NCBI GenBank assembly: GCA_029215795.1
Contig: JARDYH010000008.1
Span: 71,621,002-71,685,001 of the forward strand
DNA length: 64,000 bases
Reading direction: 5' to 3'
Source of the DNA: Anniella stebbinsi
Taxonomy: Eukaryota; Chordata; Lepidosauria; Squamata; Anniellidae
Shown: positions 54,811 to 64,000 of the stretch, one piece after another
Position numbering within the stretch: the stretch's first letter is position 1
Layout of the letters: each line of letters opens with the position of its first letter
Program-made: the position numbers and the translations under genes
Notes under the pieces: model-generated
What the model was told of the DNA's origin: nothing
Seen by the model: the letters and a program-made list of their open reading frames with translations, nothing else
The model's database searches: none

Positions 54811-55460
54811 AAAACTTTGGCATGGATCCATGGCATGGCTGGGGGGAGGTAACGGGCAGGGTCCCGCAGGGCTCAATTCTGGACCCAGTGGTCTTCAACA
54901 TTTTTATTAATGATTTGGACGAGGAGGTGCAGGGAATGCTTATCAAATTTGCAGACGAAAGAAAATTAGGTGGGATCGCTAATACCCTGGAAGACAGAAA
55001 CAAACTCCAAAGTCATCTTGATAGACTGGAGCGCTGGGCTGAAAACAACAGAATGAAATTTAATAGGGATAAATGCCAAGTTCTACACCTTGGAAAAAGA
55101 AACCAAATGCACAGTTACAAAATGGGGGATACTTGGCTAATCAATACTACAAGCGAGAAGGATCTTGGAATTGTTGCAGATCACAAGCTAAATATGAGCC
55201 AAAAGCATGATGTGGCTGCAAAAAAAGCAAATGCTATTTTGGGCTGCATTAATAGAGCTATAGCTTCCTAATCGTGCGAGGTACTGGTTCCCCTCTATTC
55301 AGCACTGGTTAGACCCCAACTTGAGTATTACATCCAGTTCTGGGCACCACACTTCAAGAAGGATGCAGACAATCTGGAGTATGTTCAGAGGAGGACAACG
55401 AGGATAATTAGGGGTCTGAAAACAAAGCCCTATAAGGAGAGCCTGAAAGGGACATGATAT
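54811..55460 (+). mobile_element. CR1 LINE reverse-transcriptase fragment
   Basis: An open frame to 55271 carries the RT block 'GRVPQGSILDPVVFNIFIND' and the catalytic region 'KFADERKLGG', where CR1 normally has FADD. The second catalytic Asp is therefore changed to Glu. 'NRMKFNRDKCQVLHLGKRN' and 'SEKDLGIVADHKLNMS' follow. Beyond the stop the homology continues ('[20 protein letters not shown]') to about 55455. Truncated at both ends and inactive. Confidence 0.85.
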
Positions 55461-56227
55461 CATCATGCTTATACCAGAAGCCAGAAAACAATTCGTCCCA
55501 CCAACTCAGTGCATTCACAGTAATAGCATTGTTTAGATATAGACTGCGCATGCTCAGAAGCTCTCAATAAATTCTTGAGTTAATAACGAAGTTGTAAAAT
55601 TCCAGTCCAGCCTCATTAAAAAGGTGAGCCTTACAAACCAGCAAACTTCATCCAGCAAGCCAACCAATTACAAAATTCAACAACATCACTAATTAAAAAC
55701 AATGGGAGTTAGATTGTCATGACTAAATTGAGTTCCATTGGTTTTATGGGCCTTCTCTTTTCTAGACTAAACATATCCACTTCCTTCAATCTTTCTTCTT
55801 CAGATTTAATTACTAGTTTGTGTGTGCGTGTCAGAAAGAGGGGTATAATGTGGCGAGCCCTGACTATGCAATTCCAAACTACAGTTCCCAAGATGCACCT
55901 TGATATTGTGCAGGCACAAAAGCTCATATTCATGGAATGAGAGTTTGTATTGAAGGAGAACTCTTATCCGAGCTCATGTGGACAACTCTTTGTTACTTTC
56001 TGCATAAACAATAATGAATTCATTCAGACGACATTTGCCGATTACTAGTCAAAACTAACCAGTGCACATAGAATTCTTCATCAGATCTGTGTGTCCTATG
56101 TGTACAGTGTAAAAGCAACAGAGCAGCAGGCTCGGGACCAGGCCATGGTGGAGGAGATGAGCAGCTGTCAATATGGCTGAAGAGAGAGGAGGAGGAAGAG
56201 GGACAGTGGGGTTTCATTGCTGATGTG
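55461..56227. other. intergenic with a reverse CR1 scrap
   Basis: The stretch 55735-55835 reads on the minus strand like the CR1 3' coding end ('KEVDMFSLEKRRP'). No gene otherwise. Confidence 0.55.
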
Positions 56228-56689
56228 GAGGGTGAGAAATAACAATGCGACACAAGTATATGGATTTAAATATGGGCCACATTTATTAAAGATTCTGCAA
56301 AGGGGTCAAATTCCTAAGCGGGCATCTCACACTTGGCCATAAGGCCATCCCTAGGATCGGGCGAGCCATTCTTAACCCCTGTAGTGGCGCCTTACAGCTC
56401 ACCACCTCATGGGTTCCCCAGTCGGGGTAGGGAGGCCTTCCGTTGTCACCGCCCACGTGCCACACGGCTCCGAGGGGTGAGGAGGGTTGGCCTCAAAGGT
56501 AAACCTTCTGCCCACTGCCGCAAGACTCCCAGCCATAGGCTTCAGGCACTACCCATCACAACCAATGGTGCCAGAGAATGCTCACCATTATTCCCCTCTC
56601 GAGATGCCCGCACCTAACCACCACAGGGGGTGACAAGCGTCTGCTTAGTCGCTCCCCCCCCCACTTACCTACAAACCCCTCTGCAGATC

Positions 56690-57060
56690 CACTAAGAAAA
56701 TGTTGTTTCTTTAATCCGACAGATGTACACCATCCTGCCTGTACAGTTCCCTCCGGATTCACAAGATCAAGGGGTGTTTAACTAATATCATCCTGTTTAA
56801 TTAGCTCCTCGTAGATCTCCGTGTTCACCTTTCTAGCTGCCCTACTCTACTTCCTCCTGGGGAGCACTCAGGACTAAATGATTCTGACTCCAGGCCAATG
56901 CAGTCACATCTTGTGAAAATCCGCTGTCACTTGTAGTATCAGAGCTTTGGCTTTCAAAAGGCAGAGATCATTGCCTCTCCAATGGATTAACAAAATCTGC
57001 AGGGGGGGCTGAAATACCCACTTCTGGAATAATGTGGTGCAAAATTCTACCACCTCATAC
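56690..57060 (-). pseudogene. SGNH-hydrolase-like remnant of YR element 2
   Basis: The D-x-x-H block is readable as DGVHLSD (56734-56714), followed after a stop by 'NNIFLVDL', parallel to 'DGVHLSDAGNDIFLQDL' in element 3. The remaining blocks are not readable. Confidence 0.55.
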
Positions 57061-57139
57061 CTCACCTGCTGAGCCACTGGATGGATGCGTGCTGGCGAAG
57101 CCGCAGGTGCGAACTATAAGTGAACCTGGCAGCCTTTCT

Positions 57140-57365
57140 GCTGACCCAGAGTCCATACTATAGCCACAAATGGCCACACACACTGGGGCATACCCCTTCC
57201 AGAGATCTGAATTAACATGAGTCATACTATGGCCACACATGGCCTCATGCACTGGGGCGTACCCCTTCTGGAGATCAAGAATAAGCATGATTCATACTAT
57301 GGCTCACATGGCCTCACGCACTGGGGCGTACCCCTTCTGGAGATCTAAAATGAAACATGAGTATG
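57140..57365. repeat. minisatellite, three copies of ~75 bp
   Basis: The unit contains 'actatggccacacatggcct', 'cactggggcgtacccct' and 'tctggagatc', repeated three times within YR element 2. Confidence 0.85.
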
Positions 57366-57409
57366 TTAGACATTCCCAGGCCAAACACCATCATCTGGGA
57401 AACCTCCTT

Positions 57410-58165
57410 ATGTATGCCTTAAAGGCCGCAGACAGCCATCTGCCCGCTGCTTGTATTTGTGCTGGGGGGGGGGGGGAACCCGCTGACTCTGCTGTGGAAG
57501 CTGCTCCAATTCGGAAAGAACGAGTGCCAAACCGCACTGCATCTTAAACCTATCGCTCGCAGAGATCTCTTTGTCACTGCCAAAAAATGGCATTACAGCA
57601 GTGGGGAAGCATCGTGATGACAAAATAGTACAATGGGGAAGTGCCTCATAAAGCATAAAAATCCCAAAGTGCTTGCACCAGGGACAGCTCCGGTTGCGGA
57701 GCCACACCAAAAATCACTTTGGTGCCTTTCCTGAGTTGGTTGGTTTTGACCACCTTAACATAATGTGGACCTCACTCTGTATGAAATATGAATAACTGAA
57801 TTAAATTGTGTCAGACCGGTCATCCTTGGACGAGGCCACAAGCTCCAAAATCTAGAATGCGCCAAATGCAGTTAAAGCCACTGCATGAACCAAGACAGCC
57901 TCATAAACAGAAGTACACAGAGCTGGTTAAATATCGACAGGCCTATAAGGCTATCCAGTGATAAAGGGAGACCAGGGGTCTGGCGTGCCTGGGGACTCTC
58001 TATTCCAGCCTTGCATTGTGTGCCTTACCCTGAAGTCAGAGGAGGTGTCTGCCACCCCTTTCAGCTTTGACCCAGTTGCTAATGCTGCCATCTTATCTCC
58101 AATGTTACTGGCCAATAGACTTGACCTTCGAGAGGAGACACAATAGTGCAATGGCAAGCTCTGAA
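57410..58165 (-). pseudogene. tyrosine recombinase of YR element 2 (frameshifted)
   Basis: An N-terminal part 'KMAALATGSKLKGVADTSSD' and 'FRVRHTMQGW' matches element 1 closely. The region with the first catalytic Arg and the hairpin is lost or unreadable. 'LAVTKRSLRAIGLRCSAVW' is followed, after a one-base frameshift, by the HxxR block 'HSFRIGAASTAESA', then 'GRWLSAAFKAYIRR' with the catalytic Tyr position. A long deletion and stops disable it. Confidence 0.7.
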
Positions 58166-58199
58166 CAAGATATTATGTCTAAGGCAATGTAGGGTGAAA

Positions 58200-58480
58200 A
58201 AATGCAGTATATTCTGGGGTTGTGTGAGGACCAGGAGTTGATCATTTGGACAGTGGCCATATATCGTCCCAGAAGTGCACTGTTGTATTTGACCGTTTGG
58301 GAGCCCAAATGTGTCCTGCAACACATATTGGGAAAATGATCAGATGTTGAGGTCTCTACATAGGCCCAAAGATGAATAATCTGCAGGCCACTGTTCATCA
58401 CACCAACAGTCCTGCCAAATCCCGCCTAAACCCCAGGAGGCTGATGTGTCTGAATGAGCCTGTAACTCATCTTCCAGCAG
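58200..58480 (-). pseudogene. RNase H remnant of YR element 2
   Basis: The blocks 'LQAHSDTSASWGLGGIW' and 'TVQMINSWSSHNPR' match the RNase H of element 1. Stops and frame changes occur. No YxDD-type RT block precedes it. Confidence 0.6.
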
Positions 58481-58540
58481 CCAATCGCTGCCAGAAAGAG
58501 ACACCCTTGAAATGCTGCAGACTGTCTGAAAGGCTCACTT

Positions 58541-59250
58541 TTAATTGGGCTGGTGCCCTTGAGGAGGAGGCTGTTGACTGCCCTGTCTCCCCGGCCCTTG
58601 TCCCTCTCCATTTGGGCTGTGCCCGCTTCTATTCCTCGGGCAGCCAGAAGCGGGATGGTGCCCAGAACATAAGGTACATTCATGCCTATAGCGGCACCGG
58701 GAACGAGAACATTGTCCTTGGGCACTAAACTCCCAGCAATGCGGGCGGTGATGAACCACCTGCCCCTCATTTCCCTTGAAATTGGGTGCGGGCTGATATC
58801 TGGCCAAAAGGTGGCCACTGTTGGATCTCTCGCCAAAACCAGGTCTTGCTGGTGTCATATATTGAAGCCACAGGTCATTATCCTTGGCATCCCAGTGCAG
58901 GGTGTGGTCAAAGGCAGCACGAAGACAAAAAGATTGGCCGTATGCTAACCATGCTCCCCCCTCATACTCTGAATATGCTCGATAAATCATATCGAGATAT
59001 TTTGTTAGGATGGCTCCTTTTTCTGGGAAGCGTTGTTGCAACACACCCATATATATGAGGAAACCCGGCAACCAATTCACCCAGATTCTAACGACCTTCC
59101 TCCTCCTTAATTTTTTGGCATCTTTATCACCAGTTTTATCTTTCTCTGGGTTTTCTAATTCACAAAACAATAGGGAGAATATATCTACATAATCACCCTT
59201 CCAAATCTTTTTCCTGGTAACAGGTAGGTGCTAACCCAAGGGCGCGGAAG
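58541..59250 (-). pseudogene. gag C-terminal half of YR element 2
   Basis: Open from about 59170 to 58541. The blocks 'WVNWLPGFLIYMGVLQQRFP' and 'PARPGFGERSNSGHLLA' match element 1. The zinc cluster CWEF...CSRSRCRYRHECTLCSGHHPASGC is better preserved than in element 1. It ends in a Gly/Gln/Pro-rich tail. Upstream, past a frameshift, it connects to the part before the TIR insertion. Confidence 0.75.
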
Positions 59251-59374
59251 TACTCCCTGAAGGCATGGCATCCCTGTCAGCTCCTGCAAAATTATCAATG
59301 ATTTCCTGTCCAGGCCAAAGAGGCCATGCCCTGGAAGACCACGCAGGCCCCTGCAAAACAACTGCACATACTGG

Positions 59375-60893
59375 CTCAACTCGGACAACACGTTTAACAA
59401 CTGTGTGTTGAAGCAACAACCTGTTGAGTTGTTAAACGTGTCATCCAAATTCAGCCACACAACGGAGCAACAACCCACAGTAGGCAAAGTAACAACTGAG
59501 AGGAACAACTCACTTTGCGAGTTGGTTGTTGAATTGTCAATTGACAAATGTGTTGTCCAAATTGGAGCGTGAGTTGTTGAGCACGGAAGATCAGAGAGTG
59601 GAGCAGCAAGAGCGGCAGAAAGTGGGGGCCGCTCAAGCACTCTCACAATAGATTTCCAGCATCACCGCCATAGCAACCAGGATGCCCGCCTCCCCCACCA
59701 GGCAGCCGGCATGGAGCTCAACAAGGGGCCAGCTCCTGCAAGCACTGACGCAGGGTGCCCAGTCAGCTACCCAAACGGACAGGGAAGCGCACCAGAAGGG
59801 AGCCATGGCCAAGGGGGGAGGGGGAAATGGAATAAGCAACAAACCCAGGCACCCTGGAGCACGGGCCAGCCCCCCCCCACACCAAGAGGGAGAACAACAC
59901 CCCATCCAAAGTAGACCCCCACTGCACCGTCACCTCCACCCTCGCATCACCCAGAAGGACGAGGGCAGGGGAAGCGGCAACCAGAGAGCCCCCCCCATCC
60001 GCCCAACAAGGCTGGACAGCGAGCCTTTGCCGGGCCCCGAGAATCCCGTTGGGGAGTGTTGCGCCCGTGCGGAGGCATCCCGGGTGCGTTAAAGCATCAG
60101 TGCCTGGATCTGGGTGCGCTACCCCCACCCCTTGTGAGCGTCGGCTGTGGAGTTTCATCTGTGCTCTGGCATCTCTCCCTGGCATGCCGCCCCTCTCCAC
60201 CTCATCCCCTTGGCACGTTCCGTGCTTGGCTTCCTGGGGGTGTGGACTTGGCTGTCCCCTCTTCACCACTGTGCCTTCCAGCCGCCGCCTCCCTTCCCGG
60301 GGGCAACTGTCCTTTCCATAGGTTCTGCCCTGGCATAGTGATGCCCATGTGCCTTATTGCACATGTCTGAGCTCCCTGCTGCATAAAGTTTTCTACGCCA
60401 CCCCACTCTTGCCTTCTTTCCTGTGTGTGCGGAAGATGCTTTAGAGGGGAGGTGGGGGGTTGGGGGCTGGGGCGTGGGTGCCAACGTGTGATTTGCAGTG
60501 CTGGGCACAGGGTGCGACTGTTGTATTGGTGCTGCCATTCCTCCTGGCTGCCTCTTTGCCCGAGGCTGCTGAGTTCCGCCCACTGACTGAGGCGGCCAAT
60601 GGGGTTTGGGAGGCGTGTCCTGCATTGGCTTCAATGGCTGCGCCCATGGTTTTCGGCCGCAGTGTGTTCTGGGAAATCTGCTGGAGGACTAACAGAGTTT
60701 AGTAAGCGGGGAAAATGGTGGCTGAGCTGTCAGTCAGAGCCGAGTTGGCAATTTGCAACTGGAGTGGTAGCTGATTCCTTGCAGCCCCTGCTGCAGCATG
60801 TTGTCTGTAGATCGCCACCTTTTTCAACAACCGTCAGTAGGTAATTCAACAACCGGTGCTCAGCGTGTTGTCCGAATTGAGCCAGTGTCTCAA
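59375..60893. mobile_element. 1.5-kb TIR DNA transposon inserted in YR element 2 gag
   Basis: The ends ACTGGCTCAACTCGGACAAC and its inverted partner (GTTGTCCGAATTGAGCCAGT) are inverted copies. Gag reading resumes on both sides ('LVE' before, 'VQLFC' after). The ends are very like those of the element at 18918-19426. The interior is CpG-rich with no convincing transposase frame, so it is non-autonomous. The target duplication is unclear. Confidence 0.7.
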
Positions 60894-61698
60894 CCAAAGC
60901 CGACTGCTGGCCCTCAGCACCTGATTTACTAAGAATATCTGTACTACTCTGACCAGCTGTGGTAGCACTTACATGCACCACTCCTGCCCTGTCAGTGTGC
61001 GCATTAAGAGACCCTGCAGAAGTAGCTGGAGCTGCCACAACTGTCTCACTAACCACTGCTTGAGATGCAACACCCATAAAAGGAACCTCCCGCTGGGAAG
61101 TCACTTGCATTGTGTGTTGTGTTCCATGAAATGTGACACCTCCTGAGTGTGAGGGTGTCCAACCCATTCCATCAAACCATGGGAACCATCCCCACGGATG
61201 AGGAAAGGCTCCCGCTGGCTGTGAAGGAGATGGTGTCATGCTTGTGGTTAACTCACCTTGTCCCACTGGATGTTGGGATGCCCCGTGTAGGATTGCACCT
61301 TGAGTTGGAGCTGGGGTACTGTCCTCGCTCTGCTCTGGCGGCAACATGGATGGTGCAACTGCTACCCTCTGTTGTTCAGTCACTTGCTGCGTGGTACTGT
61401 CCCGTGTGCTGCTCTCCATGGCATCTAGTCTACTCGAAAGAGATAACAGTAAATCATCGTGTCTTTGCTTTCTAGTGTGATGGCGCTTAGTGCTCGACCT
61501 GCCATGCCTAGCTGGGGGTTGAGGCGGTGTAGGAATTCCCTTATCCTTTTCCATTGCCTCCACCCGCATAAGTAATGCAGCCAATTGGGGATTCATTTCT
61601 TCATCAGACGAGGACTCATTCATAGACATGTTCCATTTAGGAGGGCGAGGGGCTTTTCCTTTGCCCTTCTTTCCCCCTATCCCTTTCTTTGGTGGCAT
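60894..61698 (-). pseudogene. gag N-terminal half of YR element 2
   Basis: It starts MPPKKGIGGKKGKGKAPRPP, as in element 1, followed by 'SSSDEE', 'MRVEAMEKDKGIPTPP' and a 'RKQRHDDLLLSLSSRLDAME' stretch (RKQRHDHLWSSVSARLEAIE in element 1). A Gln/Pro/Ser-rich middle contains 'HPWGWFPWF'. It runs open until the TIR insertion. Confidence 0.75.
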
Positions 61699-62868
61699 AA
61701 TGTCATCCAATAGGGATTATAAACAATACGTAACTGGTCGGTTGCTGCAAGCAATTGGTCTTGCTAACTAAACACAGTTATGTTTTTTAAGTTTATTTAT
61801 GGCTCAAATTTATATATCTACTTATTTATAATATATCTATAAATTTAAACTGCCTTTTTTGTTTGTTTGAAACTATGATGAATAAAATATCAATTAAATC
61901 AGCAATTATACTATTTATAAATTTAGATTACTAAATATCAATTTGTAGTAATGCAGCTTAAAAGTGTGCAGACCTTGACCAACACAAAAGAAGGGGGTGT
62001 GAGCTGGATGCCACCTACTCGCAACTCTCCCAACCGAGACACCCCCACACGCACTGCCAGAGACAGGCTCCCCTATCCTACTCAACCCCACCCCCAGTTC
62101 ACCTATCCGTGAGATGGGAAGGAAAAGAAGGAACCAGCTCACCCTGCGGAGACACGAAAACCCACGCGGGCCCTGGAGGCAGCAGCGAACTGCACCGGCA
62201 ACAACCGCGTGCCTCCGTGCCTCAAAGGCTGCTCTCCGCAGCGCCTAAAGGCTGCCCTTCTCTGTGTCTCCGGGCCTCATCCCCCGATAGTTGTGCGTCT
62301 CAACGACCGCGCGCGTGCCTCAGCAGCTGCGCTCCACAAAAAGCTGCCTTCCTTGGCGTCTCCAGGCCTCAGCCCCCAAGAGCTGCGTGTCGCTGTGCCT
62401 CAATGGCCGCGCGCTGCCACACCTCATCCGCTGCTCACCCCGGGACACCCCTACTGATTCTAGAGCCTTGTAAGGAGAAAACAGTTCAGCCTCCACCCTC
62501 CCCAGCCGCGGACCGGGCTAGAGGTAAGTGCCCAACTGAGGGGAGAAGTGGGAGAACCGGCTGGTCCACCCGCCAAATCTGGGGCCTACAGGCCTGAAGA
62601 ACAGCAGGCCTTACTCCTCGTCGTTGTCAGGCAGCCGCCCGTCCCTACAGCAGTCCTGCAGCAGCTCCTTCTTGTGCCAACCAAAACGGACGAAAAGGGC
62701 TCTGGGCAGGAGCACTGCCCTTAAGTAGCTGCACTCCTCCCTGCCCCAGTGGCACCAAAATGAGGTGGCCAATGGCCTACCTCTACACCGCGCCGTCTCC
62801 CCCCCATCCACAATTAGCCTTCCCCCACCCGGGTGTTGCCAGGCGTGGGTCTGAGGCTCATAGGGGTG
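61699..62868 (-). other. 5' untranslated region of YR element 2
   Basis: AT-rich near the gag start, then GC- and CpG-rich at 62100-62860, like the 5' region of element 1. Open frames in the GC-rich part have no family features and are not genes. Confidence 0.55.
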
Positions 62869-63164
62869 GCGGAGAAATAACAAGGCAGCTGTTTTGTGGG
62901 CTCAACCACATAGCTATTGTAGCCACTCATTTCCTTCTTTGCTTGCTTCCTCTCTCAACACATCATGAGGGGAAGTCGGAGGGGCTGATCGATGGTAGAG
63001 AGAAGTAAACATTGCACTAGTAAATGTCTATGCACATTGAAGGCATAGACAAAAGCAGTGATGGGGACAGAACCATCTTCTTGTGATGCAATTCTTAGCT
63101 CAAAATGCATACACAGATGCATGCATTAGGGAACATGGCGTACAAAATGTGTACGTTGGGAAGA
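62869..63164. other. intergenic, nothing recognised
   Basis: Short spacer with no gene. Confidence 0.4.
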
Positions 63165-63385
63165 ATCATAGAATCATAGAATAGTAGAGTTGGAAGGGGC
63201 CTCTAAAACCATCCAGTCCAACCCCCTGCTCAATGGCAGGAATCCACCTTAAAGCATCCCTGACAGATGGTTGTCCAGCTGCCTCTTAAATGCCTCTAAT
63301 GTGGGAGAGCCCACCACCTCCCTAGGTCATTGGTTCCATTGTTGCATTGCTCTAACAGTCAGGAAGTTTTTCCTGATGTCCAGGT
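63165..63385 (-). mobile_element. CR1 LINE 3' end
   Basis: In reverse it ends with the diagnostic ATTCTATG repeats ('catagaatcatagaat'). It contains 'gttggaaggggcc', 'caaccccctgctcaatg', 'tgggagagcccaccacctcc' and 'gaagtttttcctgatgtcc'. Confidence 0.9.
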
Positions 63386-63469
63386 GTACAAAACTGCACA
63401 CGTTAAAGAAAGATGTCTATGAGTTACATACTTCAGCAGAAACTACATGGAAAAAATGGAAGCGATATT

Positions 63470-63665
63470 AGAATTTATTTATTTATTTATTTATTTATTA
63501 AATTTGTATACCGCCCCATAGCCGAAGCTCTCTGGGCGGTTTACATAGGATTAAAAACAATTAAAAACAATATACAAAAATTAAAACAGCAAAAACATAC
63601 AACATACACACAATCTATACATTTAAAAAACACATCAACACTTCAAAAACTACAAAAACAAAGCA
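63470..63665 (-). mobile_element. L2-like LINE 3' tail
   Basis: A TTTA repeat (63472-63500), the reversed hairpin 'ccgaagctctctgggcgg', then 'tttaaaacaattaaaaac'-type A-rich sequence. It inserts a few bases after the CR1 piece. Confidence 0.8.
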
Positions 63666-64000
63666 AAACAAAACAAACCCAGAAATGTGGATTTCTTTTA
63701 AAAAATCACAGAACCATGCAGAACTTGGAAGGGACACATTTATGACAGAATACTTCTGAAAGCAACTCCATGCTTCAGTACTCTGCCCACACTTTGAAGG
63801 AATTAATGATGCCATTTTATTAGCTTGCCAGAAATCTACATAGAGATTTGAGATGGGTGTCTATGCTTTACAGTTCAGACACAGATGGTAGAGATGTAAG
63901 AGAATGTTATTCCTGTTCTCAAATCATGCAAACATGTCAACCTAGAGCACCAGCATGTACAGGAATGCAATCCTTGGGAAATGTTCACAATTTTCCAAAT
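63666..64000. other. intergenic, nothing recognised
   Basis: No gene or clear repeat to the end of the window. Confidence 0.4.

Larger units (their letters stand above)
56228..62868 (-). mobile_element. YR element 2: Ngaro/DIRS-type retrotransposon, rearranged
   Basis: Minus-strand order: GC-rich 5' region (62868 down to about 61700), gag, RNase H, tyrosine recombinase, SGNH-like module, 3' region. Gag ends at 58541 and the RNase H Asp block starts within about 150 bp, whereas element 1 has about 1.1 kb of RT there. The RT is therefore deleted. A TIR transposon sits in gag (59375-60893). A 12-bp word, GAGAAATAACAA, occurs at both borders (about 56232 and 62871), but split direct repeats are not seen. 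Borders are approximate. Confidence 0.75.

Noticed and set aside
56228..56245. 12-bp GAGAAATAACAA at both ends of YR element 2 as a target-site duplication
   Set aside because: YR elements normally make none. The word could equally be the start of the element's terminal repeat. Left undecided.
62109..62597. 162-codon GC-rich frame as a gene
   Set aside because: It is in the 5' region of YR element 2 and antisense to it. Low-complexity, with no domain.

Overview
The window looks like nuclear DNA of a squamate reptile (lizard type). The evidence is a tRNA-derived Sauria-type SINE, many CR1 and L2-like LINE tails, tyrosine-recombinase (YR) retrotransposons, and small two-exon genes whose proteins are extremely rich in Gly, Cys and Ser. 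Genes of that design (TATA box, short non-coding exon 1, one coding exon, Gln/Lys-rich protein ends) are typical of the sauropsid epidermal differentiation complex (EDC), which encodes cross-linked proteins of cornified epidermis. No species can be named from the sequence.

Host genes. Six short genes can be supported. Four are near-identical Cys/Gly-rich paralogues, here called A (-, coding 2130-2423), B (+, 17388-17681), C (-, 22221-22502) and D (+, 34004-34276). A fifth, more diverged member, E (+, 41263-41589), is richer in Ser. A sixth, unlike the others, is F (-, 51769-52005), rich in Tyr, Trp and Cys. Each has a TATA box, an exon 1 with a GTAAG donor, an intron of about 0.65-2.3 kb, and a coding exon whose ATG lies within about 25 nt of the acceptor. 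Most have an ATTAAA poly(A) signal. A/B and C/D are head-to-head pairs and B/C are tail-to-tail, and the flanks match in mirror image. The quartet therefore arose by inverted segmental duplication. A broken gene remnant lies in each head-to-head spacer.

Mobile DNA fills the rest. Three YR retrotransposons are present: 9769-~14600 (+), 26093-32432 (-) and ~56228-62868 (-). The middle one keeps complete split direct repeats, and its empty site survives at the duplicated locus near 3856. Two of the three carry an SGNH-hydrolase-like module after the recombinase. Other items are two solo-LTR-like elements that share an internal reading frame, nested CR1/L2 insertions, several TIR/MITE elements, a 620-bp near-perfect palindrome at 38010-38629, minisatellites and microsatellites.

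Layout: 0-6 kb gene A and spacer; 6-15 kb repeats and YR element 1; 15-24 kb genes B and C; 24-32.4 kb spacer split by YR element 3; 32.4-34.5 kb gene D; 34.5-42 kb repeats, palindrome and gene E; 42-51 kb LINE/LTR-rich gene desert; 51.2-54.4 kb gene F; 54.8-64 kb LINEs and YR element 2. The host genes presumably work together as structural proteins of cornifying keratinocytes, joined by disulfide and transglutaminase bonds. That role is inferred from composition and gene structure.
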